Part shown: positions 48,791-62,689 of the stretch, one piece after another | How positions within the stretch are numbered: the stretch's first letter is position 1 | How the letters are laid out: every line of letters starts with the position of its first letter | From: Fasciolopsis buskii | Taxonomy: Eukaryota; Platyhelminthes; Trematoda; Plagiorchiida; Fasciolidae | Direction of reading: 5' to 3' | Length of the DNA: 64,000 nt | Assembly (NCBI GenBank): GCA_008360955.1 | Contig: LUCM01004058.1 | Coordinates: 1-64,000 of the forward strand | Notes under the pieces: model-generated | What the model was told of the DNA's origin: nothing | Seen by the model: the letters and a program-made list of their open reading frames with translations, nothing else | Database searches by the model: none | Program-made: the position numbers and the translations under genes

Positions 48791-51700
48791 GAAGAAACCA
48801 AATAACTGTTTCTCCGACACCTCAAACCCGCCAGTTTCGGAGCTCTTCAGCGTGCCCTATTTCACCTTCCTACTCGCCAGGAAGACTAGCCAACTCGCGA
48901 ATTCATTCCAAAACTGGAGACTAAGGCGGCTTCTTGTAATTCCCGTTATCGGTTGCAGATACTATTAAGGGACCCGTTGATTGCAGGAATAAAACATTCA
49001 GAAATTGCACATTTTAAATGGCGAAAGATTTATGTGAACGATTTCTGGATGTCAGCACTATTGTTCGTACGAAAGCGAAACTAACGCTTACGCATCTGAT
49101 TCTCTGATATCGTCATCGCAGCGGTCGCGACAAATTAAGAACAAGGCGCGATCCGATGTGGGTTGCCAGTCACAGCCTCAAAAGATTAATAAAATGAGCC
49201 CAAGAAGCACATGTGACGGTAAATTGTCTCAAAAAGCCCCCTTGTCAACAGCTTTTAAAATTGGCTATTTCTATCCAGATCTCTCGCAAAGATGTCACAA
49301 AAATTAGGGACTGGCTAGAAATTTTTCAATTTTCAGGACTCACAAAGGATAAAAAAATGAAAGGTAAAACCCGCCTCATTCAGGCTAGTCTCGCTACATG
49401 GAAATACTTAAATTATTGTAGTCGCCCCATTGGCATAACTTGATCAACAAATGCCTTATGCATTTAGGAGGTTACCCAGCGCGAATATCTTGACAGTGAT
49501 ATTCTGGGGCATTGTCATTGCGGGCTTCATGGAGGTCTAATTTTAAAGCCCATTTGATAAATGACTAGGTGGGGTCATCCTGGCGATCCAATAGTCCGCT
49601 CGAGTTGAATTTTGTCTTTTGTTTTCGTTTATATTGATTATTTTTTTCGTAGTTGTATCTCATTATTACGATTAGTGACGTTATACATGCACATGAAGTT
49701 CTGTTTGTTATCGGTACTAACAGTGCTGCTGTGGATATATTTTTGTGTTTCCTTACATGTTTGCAATGACGCGATAAACCGATTATAATAAATAATTTCC
49801 TTTTTAACTTATTTTTAACGCTTAAATTTGATTAAAATACGCAAGAAACAGTCAGTCAGATTCCTATAGATGATCTAACTATGTTCCATGGGTATTTGAA
49901 ACAACTGTTGCCTGTTTCGTGCCGTGTGCTTTAGCCTTTGTCCTCCTTGTTCTTTTTTGTCCTCTCCTGCGAAATGAACGAACGATCTAACCTTGGTAAG
50001 TATTTTAGTGAGCTCACTGATGAACTAAAAGCGCTTCTCGTGTGGGGAATTCGCCTCCATCGGAGGGGCCATGGTCCTCAAGTTGGACATCCAAGTGCCA
50101 CGGCAGATGTATTAGCTTGTGATAGACCAAGCAACGGATGCAGCATTCGCGTGAGTTGAGCCACTTACTGAAAAGCCGGCGAGCGATTTTATCCATCCAC
50201 CGGTTAGATGCAAAGTTCGACAATAACGGTGCATCGACATCTGAATATGATGACGTCCATTGCAATTTACTGAGTGAGACTATCAAACTACCAAGATTAG
50301 CCGGTGAGATCCCGAGGATACTTTCCTCGGTTGCGGCCGCTGGATCATGCGATTGTAATTGATGTCCCTGGAAGTCCCGTTGATTTACTAAGTGGGAAAA
50401 TATGAAGTAACTGTCCTTACAACAGACCGAACCTCACAGGTGTTTCTCGATCTACCGGAATTGGGTGACGTGTCACGTTGTTCACGTCTGTCACCAATAA
50501 AGAAACTGAATATTAACCTTGTCAGTTCAGTTTTTCTGGGATAAAAAAATTCCTAGTACGATAAGGAAATTTTGCAGAGACGTATTTAGACTTGAAGACT
50601 GCACAACGACACCAATAATTACATCAAATCAAGAGCTTTCCAGGTGAGTAAATCCTGTTTGCAGTGACCTTATTACTTCAGGATTGCTGATGGTGCCAGG
50701 TGCTTAGCTGAAACCAGCAATCAAATTAGAGAACTTGCATCAGTCAATCGGGAGCGAACTTGGTTAGAAAAATATCCCGGTTATTAGGTGCCCTATCTTC
50801 TACACCGGAGGCCCTGCTGCGGGTTAAGTGTTAGAAGTTAGCATGTTCCTACGGTTTCATTCCGCGGTGAATGAATGCAGAAATCCTCCCCTAAGCTATT
50901 AGTAGATAAATACCCGTCATGCATTGTGATCATGAAAAGCCACTCTGTCCTGCCTAAGTGATAGACAACCTTAAACAAAGTCTCGGTTACAATTAAACTG
51001 AGCAAAAATTTTGTGGGAATCATTAACTTTTGATGTCGGGAAGGTCACTCCGGGTGAACCGCAGTCCAATAAGGCACTGGCAACCTGTGACAACGTTAGC
51101 TTGGAACAGAGACCATTTATATGAAAACGGAATCTGGATATCTAATCGCAGTACTTCTAGTTAGTCTCATACAATAAATTGCCTTGCAGGAAAACTGTTG
51201 ACAGTGAAGAACTGGCTAGTCACGTTTTCGTAATATATGTAGTAACAAAATGTCCTGTAGCCTACTTAAACTGTAAAACAGTGAAACGTGAAAACTGGTG
51301 TGCAACGTAATACGCGCATTTTCATCCCCTGGATGGGAGCACATAGGATTTCTGAAGCTTCACGGTCAGAAACAGTTTGGACTTGCACAGCACACAGATA
51401 GACAATAAATCTGGCATAAACAACACTGTTTGGTCATCTCGTTTTGTATATCGAATGTATACAGTGGATTAAAAATCCCAAATATCTCTATTTCATTCTT
51501 AATTATGGGACCGAAGATAATCACGGGAAGTGTGGACTTCGTGAGCTTTGGCCAGGATGTGGGCCTATCGGTAATCTGTTAAGTGCTCATCACAACAGTT
51601 TACCAAGATTCGTCGCACTGAACTGACTATGATGGTCGTTGTGTTCACTCCAGCTTTTGCCTGTCTAACGTTTGAGTTGTTGGTTGGGAAGATTTCTGGA

Positions 51701-52078
51701 TCCATAAGGAAATGCTTCCCCATTTAAACCATGCTTCAGATGGACAAAGGTTCTGAGTACAAACTTTTCGTAGGTGTTCGATGAAAGATTAGAAAATGAA
51801 GATAGAGAAAGTTACTTTTATATTATTCATACTATTTTTACGTAAAGGTAATCACAGTAGACCGGCGACCATAAACATTTCCGCTTCAAAACATAGTGCC
51901 GGCACCAACCAACCACAATGCCGACAAAATAAATGCATGATGTAGACAGAAGTGCCGTTGCGGGATTTATGGTGCATTACCCAGAGCTCAAATTTTCAGC
52001 AAAACAACTTACTGTAGAAGAATATGGACATAATCTACGGTTACGATGCTGGATTAAGAATAATCACAGTCCCCAATC
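48791..52078. other. No recognisable gene
   Basis: Open frames at 49213-49443 and 49938-50362 have no identifiable domain. A GC-richer segment at 50040-50350 is open on both strands but could not be assigned. No simple repeats. Confidence 0.35.
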
Positions 52079-52738
52079 CAACAAGGCCGGTTAAATTTTC
52101 GGAAAATTCTGGGTTCTCCACTGTTGACTATTTTGGAAGATATATACACAATTCGATATGAAAACAGCCAATATCATTTACTGAGGACGACAAAAGTTTG
52201 TTCTTCGAATGCTTAAGCTACAAATTTTGTTCTTACAAGCCACCCCGTTACTTGAGGTGTCACATTGGTTTCCCTAGTTCTACTCCATTGAGTCCGACTG
52301 GCTTTTCTGTCCGGTGATGGGAACAATTCTTTTAATGTTGTTTACTTGCAAGCATTTAGCTGCAGATAAGTTTACGCATGCTTTTTATCATTCTGAAAAT
52401 TGCTCGTATTCTTTATGCACCATTTTACTAATTTGCGTATTTGTTGGTGCGAACATAAATCCGAACATATCGGTTGGCATTGATTTGTATTGTGTTCGTT
52501 TCAAAATGAATAAGTGAAGTGATCCCTTAACTACTTCACTCCCCTAGTTTTATTCTTAGACGTGATTTAAGGTGTATCACTTTGGTGCTCAAAGGCAACA
52601 AATGGAAGAGATATCGTAAACGGATGAGAGTCCTGAATGTGTTAGAACGTGCAATCTGAGCTTACGCTATATTATGGGAGCACCGGAATTCTCGGCGGAG
52701 TCGCATTTGTTCATTAGGTTTACATAATGCGGTTATGT
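52079..52738 (+). repeat. Left arm of large inverted repeat
   Basis: The reverse complement recurs at 54148-54805. The central part (about 52100-52715) appears identical base for base where I compared it, including a 67-codon open frame (52314-52517, starting MMGTILLMLFTCKHLAADKF). The outermost bases diverge slightly. The arm could be an LTR, a foldback-element terminus or a duplicated non-coding segment. Confidence 0.95.
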
Positions 52739-54147
52739 GAAAATCATGTTGTAGAGATGAAAAGCCTCGACTGTGCTTCCGCATTGGCTGCACCCATTGA
52801 ATTTTTTACCCATGTAATCATCGATATGTGTATGTGCATATTACCTCGAGAAATGTGCATCGTTTCATTCACCTGCGGATTCGTCGAACGTCAACCCGTT
52901 CCCTGGTGTTTACAAATCAATGCTTTGCATGCTTTTGTATCTTGCTAACCAGTTGCTAGGAAAACTGCGCCGATGATGGAATGGCATCGGTTGTGGCATA
53001 AAAATCCACAAATTTGGCAGGCTTGCCTCCGAAATCTGTAATCACTTGATGGTTATACATTGCACTGCGTGCTCAACTGCATGTCCAGCAGCTTGACAAG
53101 GCCACGCTGTCACTGACTGATGCGTTAAGCACACTGCATACTGTTGCTGATAGACTATTGCATAGATAGTCCTTCATTGTAGCAACCTGAAAAAAAGGCT
53201 AGTTGAAATAAGGAATGTACCAGCTTTTTTATGCTTCCTATGTCATTGAGATTTTGCAAATCTCCCAGTGTTTCACATCTCCATGGATTTGGCGCAAAAT
53301 CAGATGATTGACAGTTAAGGAAGGGTGTCAACCGTTCGCATTAACTCGGATAACCTCTGTGAAACATTTGGCAAAGCTACCAAAACAGAACATCAAAAAT
53401 AAATTCTAACTTAGCGAGTATTGCACCGAGTGGCTGAATGACAAATCTGGTAATATCAGTGGGTAGCCTCTTGATAGAAAGGGGTCAAATAGCCAAAAAT
53501 TCATAATGCACTATTTGTTAAGTTAGTTCATTTACTCAGAGGAAGATCTGTGGACTGCATTGCTGTTGACGTGGCAAGGTAGGAATTGATGCCACGTGAC
53601 TCGCCTGGTGGCGCTGAAAGGTGGCTTTTACACAGTTAAGGAGAATGCCTACTCGCTGAACTCGACTTGAGGCGCAGTAACGGTGGCCGAGTAGGTGGAA
53701 GCTCCAAAGAGCGTATTTGACGCTCTGTCCAAGAGAGATCTTTGACCGACCCACTTTCTGCTGCAATTGACGCCACAGTTTGACCTAAAAGATATCCTTG
53801 GAAAAGGAATACATCATGGAAAAAGTTGGAAGGGTTTCGGTTTAATGGTAGGTGATGCAGTTTCGCACGTTCGCAGTCGAGTACCATTTCAGGCAGCGCT
53901 TCACATTTTTGCAGCATTTCCCAGTATGCGTCGAAGCCGCTCCTTCAGAAATCATTCAACAATAGGATGTTAACTGGTCCACCTCACTCATCCGCCTGGA
54001 CGCAGTCGTAATAGGCACATGGTCTTTAGTCCCATGGGGGGAAGAACATCCTCTGGGCACGTGTTCCACTGTTATTTGGAACAGATGAAACTGCTTGCCC
54101 TCAATTGGTTCAAGTATGTCAGCTGTATTTGGAGTTGTTATTGTTCA
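52739..54147. mobile_element. Spacer of the palindrome, possible retrotransposon gag remnant
   Basis: About 1.4 kb between the arms. Minus-strand frames at 53917-53536 and a plus-strand run at about 53075-53160 (LHVQQLDKATLSLTDALSTL) look like structural-protein or coiled-coil sequence broken by frameshifts. On the minus strand a worn CxxC/H arrangement near 53700-53580 weakly recalls a gag zinc knuckle. No RT found. Function and family are uncertain. Confidence 0.3.
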
Positions 54148-54805
54148 ACATAACCGAATTGTGTAAACCTAATGAACAAATGCGACTCCGCCGAGAATTC
54201 CGGTGCTCCCATAATATAGCGTAAGCTCAGATTGCACGTTCTAACACATTCAGGACTCTCATCCGTTTACGATATCTCTTCCATTTGTTGCCTTTGAGCA
54301 CCAAAGTGATACACCTTAAATCACGTCTAAGAATAAAACTAGGGGAGTGAAGTAGTTAAGGGATCACTTCACTTATTCATTTTGAAACGAACACAATACA
54401 AATCAATGCCAACCGATATGTTCGGATTTATGTTCGCACCAACAAATACGCAAATTAGTAAAATGGTGCATAAAGAATACGAGCAATTTTCAGAATGATA
54501 AAAAGCATGCGTAAACTTATCTGCAGCTAAATGCTTGCAAGTAAACAACATTAAAAGAATTGTTCCCATCACCGGACAGAAAAGCCAGTCGGACTCAATG
54601 GAGTAGAACTAGGGAAACCAATGTGACACCTCAAGTAACGGGGTGGCTTGTAAGAACAAAATTTGTAGCTTAAGCATTCGAAGAACAAACTTTTGTCGTC
54701 CTCAGTAAATGATATTGGCTGTTTTCATATCGAATTGTGTATATATCTTCCAAAATAGTCAACAGTGGAGAACCCAGAATTTTCCGAAAGTTTAACCCGG
54801 CGCTT
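54148..54805 (-). repeat. Right arm of large inverted repeat
   Basis: Mirror of 52079-52738; carries the same 67-codon frame on the minus strand (54369-54572). Near-identity between the arms implies recent origin or gene conversion. A transcript across both arms would form a long double-stranded stem. Confidence 0.95.
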
Positions 54806-55499
54806 GTTTGTTTTTTGCTCAATAATATTTGACTGTCTTGAATGTTTCTTCTGTTTGTGTGTCCCTTCATGCCCTTCTCTGTCTGAATTGCATAATCTAA
54901 AGCTTTCTTCCGTCTTTCTTACGTTGGATACTTTGGTGACAGAATAGGACGTCTAATAAATTTTCGTTTGATTATATTTAGCAATTTTTTGTTGACTCAA
55001 TAAAGGAATATCACCTGTTTGTCGTTCATTATTATGTGACTGACTGAAATGCATAGGCACTTAGTAATTAACGCTATGGTAGATCGGCAGTTTGTTAATT
55101 ACCTGCTTCATCATAAATATAAACTATTTATATTTTACGAGAATATTGTATTGCTACTTTCCTCCGGGAAATCTTTGACCTTTTGTTACTTGGCCTCACC
55201 CTGCTGTCGGTAATGCACAACATTCCCACAGGAGTAAAAGTTGCTCAAATTATAAATTAACTTATACATCACCGTAATTAAGGGAGTATGATTGTGTACA
55301 CAGACGGACTGCTGGTCTGTTAGCACATTTCCATCCGGCATAACCGATTTGCCTTTAACAAGAGCCTATTAAAGAAGCAGTTATTTGTTTCATAAAAATT
55401 CCATCGTTCCCCGTTCGCAACTGATGACCGCAAACGGAAAAGCAGTACATCAGATTTGAGCGCTTATGTAGATGAGTCTGTAACATGTGAGTTTATACG

Positions 55500-55518
55500 A
55501 ATATACATATATATATAC
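55500..55518. repeat. Short (TA)n-like tract
   Basis: atatacatatatatatacac; simple repeat with C interruptions. Confidence 0.85.
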
Positions 55519-56226
55519 ACACCACAACATAATAGCACTGACGATATCAGTTCGGTTGGTGATGAAACTTTTGCAATCAAGTTGACGAGCTCAACGAAAA
55601 AATCAATGCCACCTTGTCGAACCTGAACTACGAGAGAGAGCATCATTCTCTAACCTACTGCACACGTATATTCATAGCGTAACAGTGAAAATGTATGGAA
55701 CTTTCCCTGCAGTAAGTTAACTGCATTTAAAATACCACATTCAAATAGATTTCACAAATTACGTTCTTTTAATTCTGCTTTGAGATGCATATGTGATACG
55801 TACAGAAAGTACAGTTGCACTCATGATTTACGTCGCACACTACTTTGCCATTCTTGATCACAAAGGTTATGTAAATAAAGGGGAACTCAATTTATATTCA
55901 GAAGGATTTTATGATGTGTGCATCGACGAATAAGACACAAGCGATATGGTTTACATCATTTGAGCGTACAAAGCAATAGTGGTTTCAAATTCCAACAGCT
56001 TTTTTTCTTCGCAATCTCATCTGAAAGTTTAATGATCCATTTAAACTAAAAGTGACTGTAAGAAAGTAAACCCGCCATATCGTTAATTGCGGTCAACGGG
56101 TGCCCAAATTACGCACGACGTAGTTTTTCTGTATAACGACAAACTTCTTTCTGTCGTCATTCGCCGGCGACCCCCACAGAAGGATATGTGAAGTTCGTGG
56201 TTATAATAACTGGATGATATTACTGC

Positions 56227-56245
56227 GTATATATAGATATATATG
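56227..56245. repeat. Short (TA)n-like tract
   Basis: tatatatagatatatatgt; simple repeat. Confidence 0.85.
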
Positions 56246-59200
56246 TATTGCGGTGGGCCTAAAATATTACCAAATCTATTGTGATTCAATGCAAAGCAAT
56301 GCTGCTTTTCTTGTTTGACTACTAGTATTACGACTTGCGTTAGTACTAAGCATTCCCGTAGTCATCTAATTTATTCCAGTTGTGGTCATTCGTGGGTTGT
56401 TTTTACGGTCGTTCTTGCATCCTAGGTTAACAGACACAACCGTGAACATGGCTGAATGTAGACGAGCATCAAAATTCAAGCCTGTTCACGACCGCACAGT
56501 AATTCCACCGCTCCCTTAATGCCACGGTGTGGTGGAAACCGGCAATTGGTTAGTGATGGAAAGGATACTTGTACCATCTCTTAGTGGAACGTCTACCAGT
56601 TAAACCACAGGCAATCTCGGCCAGCACATTCGAGCCGGTCACTTTTCAATAAGTCGGAAGCATGTCATGACCCAAAAATGGACTTCGAATTTGAAATGCT
56701 ACTGATCCAACTTGCTCTGGCTAGGTCACCCTATTTCGTTTTATTGTTTTTAAACTTTATCTGGCGCAGGAGTATGTGAACTCTACTACGCAAAACGTAC
56801 AAGGGAAATTGTGGCGATATTTGCCAGGAAACAGTCACAGTCTTAAAACAGGTGTACGGGGCAACGCACTAAATTTGCAGAGTAAGAAACAATAGCGTGT
56901 TGGGCATACACGGATGACTCTGGGTTCCCCCGCCCGCAGGATCCGGTCTAGGCTAATTTTATAAGCAGTTCCATGACACTTCCTAGAATTCCTCTCCGTT
57001 TATCTTGTCTATAGTAGTGGAGTAGCTGAGCAGCCCCTGAGAAACATGGTCAATTTCAGGCTACGTTCTTTCGGCAACTGGCACAATTTACTCATAGATC
57101 CAGCCGCTACTTTCATGAGTTCCATTCGCTTACTTCTGATAAAGCCTGCCTTAGTGTAGATTTCCACCAAGTAGATATGTTTGGTATCTATGCTTCCAAA
57201 ATTTGCTACAGTTTCACCTCGGACAGAGCATCAGAGAAATCACTCTATCTTTGACAGTGCATTCGTGCAATCGCCACACCACTGTGATTCTTAATCTCTG
57301 AGGTTTCTGATTCCCTTTCCACTGATTAACCTCACTGGAGGTGTTTTCTTACGTTCTTCTCCGCAGCTGCAATAAGCCTCACTGTCTAACGTCTTATGTT
57401 TACCGCCTGTTGTCCGGAATTGGGATGTAAACCGGCCACTCACCAGCAACCAAATTGTCGTCTGCAATTGGATTTCGATGTCGATGGTTTCTCACTATTT
57501 GTTACTAGCCAGGTGTCCAGCGTTTAGGCACATAAGATTTCCTGCGGATTCCTTGCCTGATCATATATTTCACTCCAGCTTAGATCTTTGGCCCAATGAT
57601 TTTCTTGCCTCCTTGTCGGCTTCAAATTTCCAACTCCTTTTTTCTGTTTGCCGTTCTTCCACGACCGATGCTTTCCTCGGTGGTAACAGGTGCATTCCAG
57701 CTAGCTTTTTACCTTACTGCGAGGTTGCTTTGTGCCTCCAGCAGCGGCACACCCCTGAGGAGCGTTCAAATGGGATGTCCCACCTTTCTTCCAGTGACAA
57801 AGCCGCCCCGATGCACTGAGGCATTTCCGTTTTTCCCGCTTTGTAGTTAAATATTTTTCCTCGTAACCGCTTCTTTTCATCGCTTATTCACTCAGTCTAA
57901 CTAGGCCTTCTTGGCATGCCCTATTTAGTGATCGTCATAGGTCACCCAGCGCTAGCTCATTTTTTCCAACGCCCAAAAAGTAGCGTTTATTACAAGTGTC
58001 TTCTAGACACGGAAACGTGCCTAGCGGCAGATAATGAAAATGAACAGAATAGTTCTGTTTCACACGCCGAAAAAAAATCTAATTGATCAGAAATGGCGTC
58101 GACCGACCAAAACTAAAAGCATTCATAGCCAGATAGCAAACAAATGTGACCAAAAATAGAAGTAAATTAGCGGAATTCAGCAATGATCCTTGCTATGAAT
58201 AGTTTTACTGAGCTCTTCTTCACATGCAATGTCCACCGGTTGCTACCTCATTATAACGCGCAGGACTAGCCAAGGGGAGGGGATTCAGGATGTTGTTATC
58301 TCATATTTGTGGTTTTCACCATCACTCACCTAATTCCAGATTATCTGCTCTACTTTTTGACCCCTCGTTTGCTTTCAAGATACTCCCTCAGCAACCGTGA
58401 CGCTGGGTTCAGGAACTCTACTCATAGGGTCGGACGCAGCAAGCCTCTGGCTCTGCGAAAGTATATGATGTGCTTTATCAAGTATTCACTCGCTGTCTCT
58501 ACATTTTGAAATCTCTGCATCCGCTGGCTTTTCAGTCATCAAGGACATGAATCTCGCTTGTCTTAGTCCTACGTTTAGACCCCAGGATTTTCCAAAAGCC
58601 CAGCACTGTGGAAATGGTTTCTACAAGGCACCAATCTCGTTCGGTATGATCACTGTTCCTCGAATCTCCGGCTAGCTTTATTTCTCCCTCTCGCCTGTTT
58701 GCCAAAGGTCATCTATGAGCAGCCCTGTTTTGTAATTTGCTCAGGTCCCCACAGTGTAAAGACAAAGTCTAAGTTAAAACAGTGGGTTTCAAAACAACAG
58801 AAAATTTACCTGAAAGTCGCAGATGCTCCCTTGGGCGCCGAGAATAAATTGGCCTTAACAATGTCTGCTTGATGCCTTCGAACATCAACTTAGAGCTTAG
58901 GAGCTGACAGCACTTCGGCTTCCGAATCCAGTTTCTTCTGTTGCCAGGCGCCTCGGATCCCGAACCCACTGGATAAAGGAAACGATTACATTTGTTCTAA
59001 TTGCAACAATCACTAAAGTACTGAACACAGCAGGGACTCTCAAGCTTTTAGATCCCGACTTTCCTGCACTCTGAAAACCAACGTCATAACACTTTTACAG
59101 AATCTTTCTAGGCTAGTAGGTCACGCACCCAGTCCAATTCCTTTTATACCGGCAAAACATAGGGGCTCTTATCACCCACATGCCGCCCTATAGACTTGAA

Positions 59201-62200
59201 TCAGTCGGTGTCACCCCTGTACTCTGTAACCACGCTCGAACATAAGGGGTACTTCCGGAAGGCCTTCGGCATCACAGACTGATCAATCACTAGTTAGCCT
59301 TGTCTTTCTTACACATCCCTTGTTGACTGAGAATAATTCCACAGTTTTCAAGATTTCCATAGTTATGCTTTTTTAAAAAGTCATTGTTTGGCCTGGCAAG
59401 CGGTTAAGTTGACCTCCTTAACCATGGCCTCAGAAGTTTTAGCTCTATACCCTCTTGTCCTGGGATCTTTTCGCTTTGAGGTCTTCTGCTGCCAGAAGAA
59501 CACGGTGGGGTAAAATGCCCATATCTCGCAGTGGAGCAAACCTAAGCCCCCTTATAACAAATGGAGGTTTTCCTACGTCGGTCTAATGGAGAGTTTCGGG
59601 CAGATTTTTGTCTTCCATGCGTTGTCCTCCCCAAAAATGCCGAACCATTGGAGTCCCTCTCACGGCCATTGAGGTGGCCGGTTTTGACTGGACGCAATTA
59701 AAATGCACCTTGGCGATATTTTTATCAATTTTGGGGCTCCCTGACTGCTTTACTAGTCCTCCTGATCGCCGCTTTTTCAGTGGTATTCTGCCCATTCACA
59801 AGTACGCTTATTTTTACCTGTATCCCCGGTTTCCTTTTCATGGTTCTGGTACTTTGTAACCCCCATCGCAGCACTCTTCCACCAAGGTAAAGCCATTCTT
59901 CGACGCATCCTGCGTACAAAAGAAAGTAATTTAGTTGTTCGGTGTGCGCTATTTGTTGCATCCAGCGACACGTCCTCGGCAGCTACACCTGCGCCACAGG
60001 TCACGGTAGCTGAAGTTGACAGCAGCTGCTTCTGTCTATCCAGCTGAAGGTTCTATTCCCTCCTTCTGAGGTCTCTCTCACCAAGGAAGCGGCAGCTTAC
60101 AATTTCGTGGTCCTCTTCCTCCGGCTGGGCACTTATTTCTGAATCTTCTCTTTTAGAAGCCAATCTAACAATAACTAGATCCAGCAAAACTGGTGCTTGA
60201 CTCCGCCAAATTTTGGGATGGTGGGCTTGCAATACAAGTGTAAAATTCCCAGCGAGTTCCGGCAGCAGCTACTCAGACGTCGCTGCCATAATATAAGACT
60301 TTGGACAGACGATTTTGAAACCATTTATATTCCCACTTGCCAGACACTCTTGTGTCCCTCTGGCGGTTGATTACAGACACATCAGCAACCCCGTATGCCT
60401 TACATTTTGACATGTAACCACTACCGACGGAAACAGGCTTCACCCTCAATGATGTGGCTCTTAATTGGCTAGAGTTTCTTAGCATTTGGTGCCAGATATT
60501 TGTTCCCCTCCTTTTGAATCAAGTTTTCAGCTACTAACGCTAGTGTATCACAGCCCAATCTTTTGTCTGCTCTGTCCTTCCTGTGCACACAGAGCACTTA
60601 AAGGATACCCGATTTGGCCTTGTTATACCTTCGCAACCATGATGTCGTCATAGCAAAGTAGTCAATGCTCTTGGATCCGGTCTCATTTCACTCGGCCTAT
60701 TTCTTTTTTAGAGCGCCGTTGAGGTCTACGAGTGCTTTCTCTCGTCCAACCTGTATATTTGAGTTTTGACAGAGGTCACCTTGAAAGTCCGGAAGACGGA
60801 ATCTTGTGGCTTGCTTAACGCGGGCAATAATACCAATAGCGGTTTAACCCTACAATACCTCGAGAGGCAAGTCTGGTTGCATGATCAAATGTTACAGGGA
60901 TAATGCAAGTTGCAAAGCATTGAATGACTGGGGAAACCAAAACAAGGGATCTGTTCTGCCTGTGCACGCCTTTCTGTGAAAACGCCAGGCAACGGTCCGC
61001 GCAGAATAGGCCTTTGTATGAACCAAAGACTCTTATCGCGGGCGCGAAATGATATGAAAAGGCGGCTACGAATGTTGAGATACGGTAGGGTAATGATATT
61101 TAACAAGTTTATGTAGTGGTCAATAAAGACAAGAAAAATCCTGAACAGGGGATGGAAAGTCGGCAAAATTGACAAAAATAGCAGAAAAAAAGAAGAATAG
61201 ATACCCAATGTTAAAATGCAGATAAAAAAAGTCAGTCATTATGTCGTGTTTTGCAGTCACTTGGAAATGCGGGCATGAGACTAACATTAATAATGAATTG
61301 TAAAAAATAATTATTAAGGAGCACCACCAGCAGAAAATGGCGAGTATTAAGCAACGCGTTGAATTAATCTTCCGACGCCGGTAAGTCAGTGTTAAACAAG
61401 AATGAGTTATTCCGCTTCCTTCTTTGCTGTCTCGAGCTCGGATAGACTGCAGCCATTGGCATAGGAATAATCCCCAGGTTTCCAGAGAAAATGGTGGGAT
61501 TTTTGGCGACAGCTGGCGAATGTGATAACTGAGACTGATGGATTTGTATATGGTTGCCTTTTCGGGGATTTACTGTTAGTGCATTTGAATTGTTAGCAAA
61601 CTCCGTGTAGTTCCGGCGGCAGAGCTGTGGACTTTAAGTGACTTCCCCGCTGATTTCACGTTAGCTTCAGGGACGGTCTTGTGCGGCCTCGATTTTCAAG
61701 CAGGCCTGTGGTGGAGGGTGTCAGTTTTTTGTTGCTCCATCACGCAGGTTATCAGCAGTGTTCTCCTTTTGGGTGGCCAGCGAAGCGGATCATGTGTAGT
61801 AGTTCTGAGCTTTGTGCCAGTTCGTTTTTACGATGTGCGAAGACTTGATAGGGTGATAATCGTGACAGTGGACTCTTTGTTGAAGAGGTGTGCAAACGCG
61901 CAAGATTATTGAACGGCGGCAGTCTGAAGACCCGCCAGTTGGAGAGTTTGATGAATCCAGCATAAAGAGGGAATAGCACGATGTTTTGAGCGAGGCGCTA
62001 AATAATATCATTGTTTACAAATAAAATGAGCCAACGGCCATATGTGCCCAAAAGGAGGGATTTGCTGATAACGGTGAAAGTTAGTTTGGAATTAAACGAT
62101 GATCACATGTGTGTATCTTCATCTACTTGTGTACCTTGCTACATATGTATAAGACAAGCGCGAATTTGAGTTAAAGTTTGATTTGAAAGGGCAGCTCCAT

Positions 62201-62689
62201 TGGAAAATTGCAGAACGAGTGGATTTTTTTGAGCACATAGCTATATGAATATGTACTTTTGAAAACCGCTGGGAATGCAGATAACTAAGTCGCATTTGGG
62301 TGATTTGGATGTGACTTCAGGGGCTGTTGTTGCTCCCACGAGATAATTTTCCAGTAGATGTCCTGGGATTGATTCCCAGCCTCTGCCTCTTGCTAAATCT
62401 TGTACAATTATTGTCTTCCTAATCTTATTCTGTAGGTACCAGAGAAGAAGGAAATCATTCTTATTCCTTTAGATAGTTTATTCGGCAGGGAAGAATATTC
62501 AGAGATGAAGAAAATGCTTGAGTGGTATCCTCATCATAGGGACTGGCATCAAGATCTCAGTGCGTCGCAGGTCATGAAAAGAGGTGGTTTGCTTGGGTGC
62601 GGCGATGCACATTTCTCAACCAACAATGTGAATAATAAAGGAGGTGTTAATTTGCACTCGGCGCATCCATAACGGATCGGGTGTAGTTT

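Larger units (their letters stand above)
54806..62689. other. Long stretch without recognisable genes
   Basis: Nearly 8 kb with only chance-like open frames, the longest being 113 codons (57478-57819 plus) and 107 codons (60885-61208 minus). The 57.4-60.6 kb part is pyrimidine-rich on the plus strand and compositionally unlike its surroundings, perhaps an old repeat insertion. Two TA tracts (55500-55518, 56227-56245). A possible tRNA-like B box at about 62360 (tgggattgattccc). No splice-supported exon found. Confidence 0.35.

Noticed and set aside
52314..52517. 67-aa open frame duplicated in both palindrome arms as a gene
   Set aside because: Its duplication follows from the repeat. Composition is not distinctive and no initiation or splice context supports it.
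57478..57850. 113-codon plus-strand frame as a gene
   Set aside because: Low-information Ser/Leu/Phe-rich translation of a pyrimidine-rich stretch, with an equally open overlapping frame.
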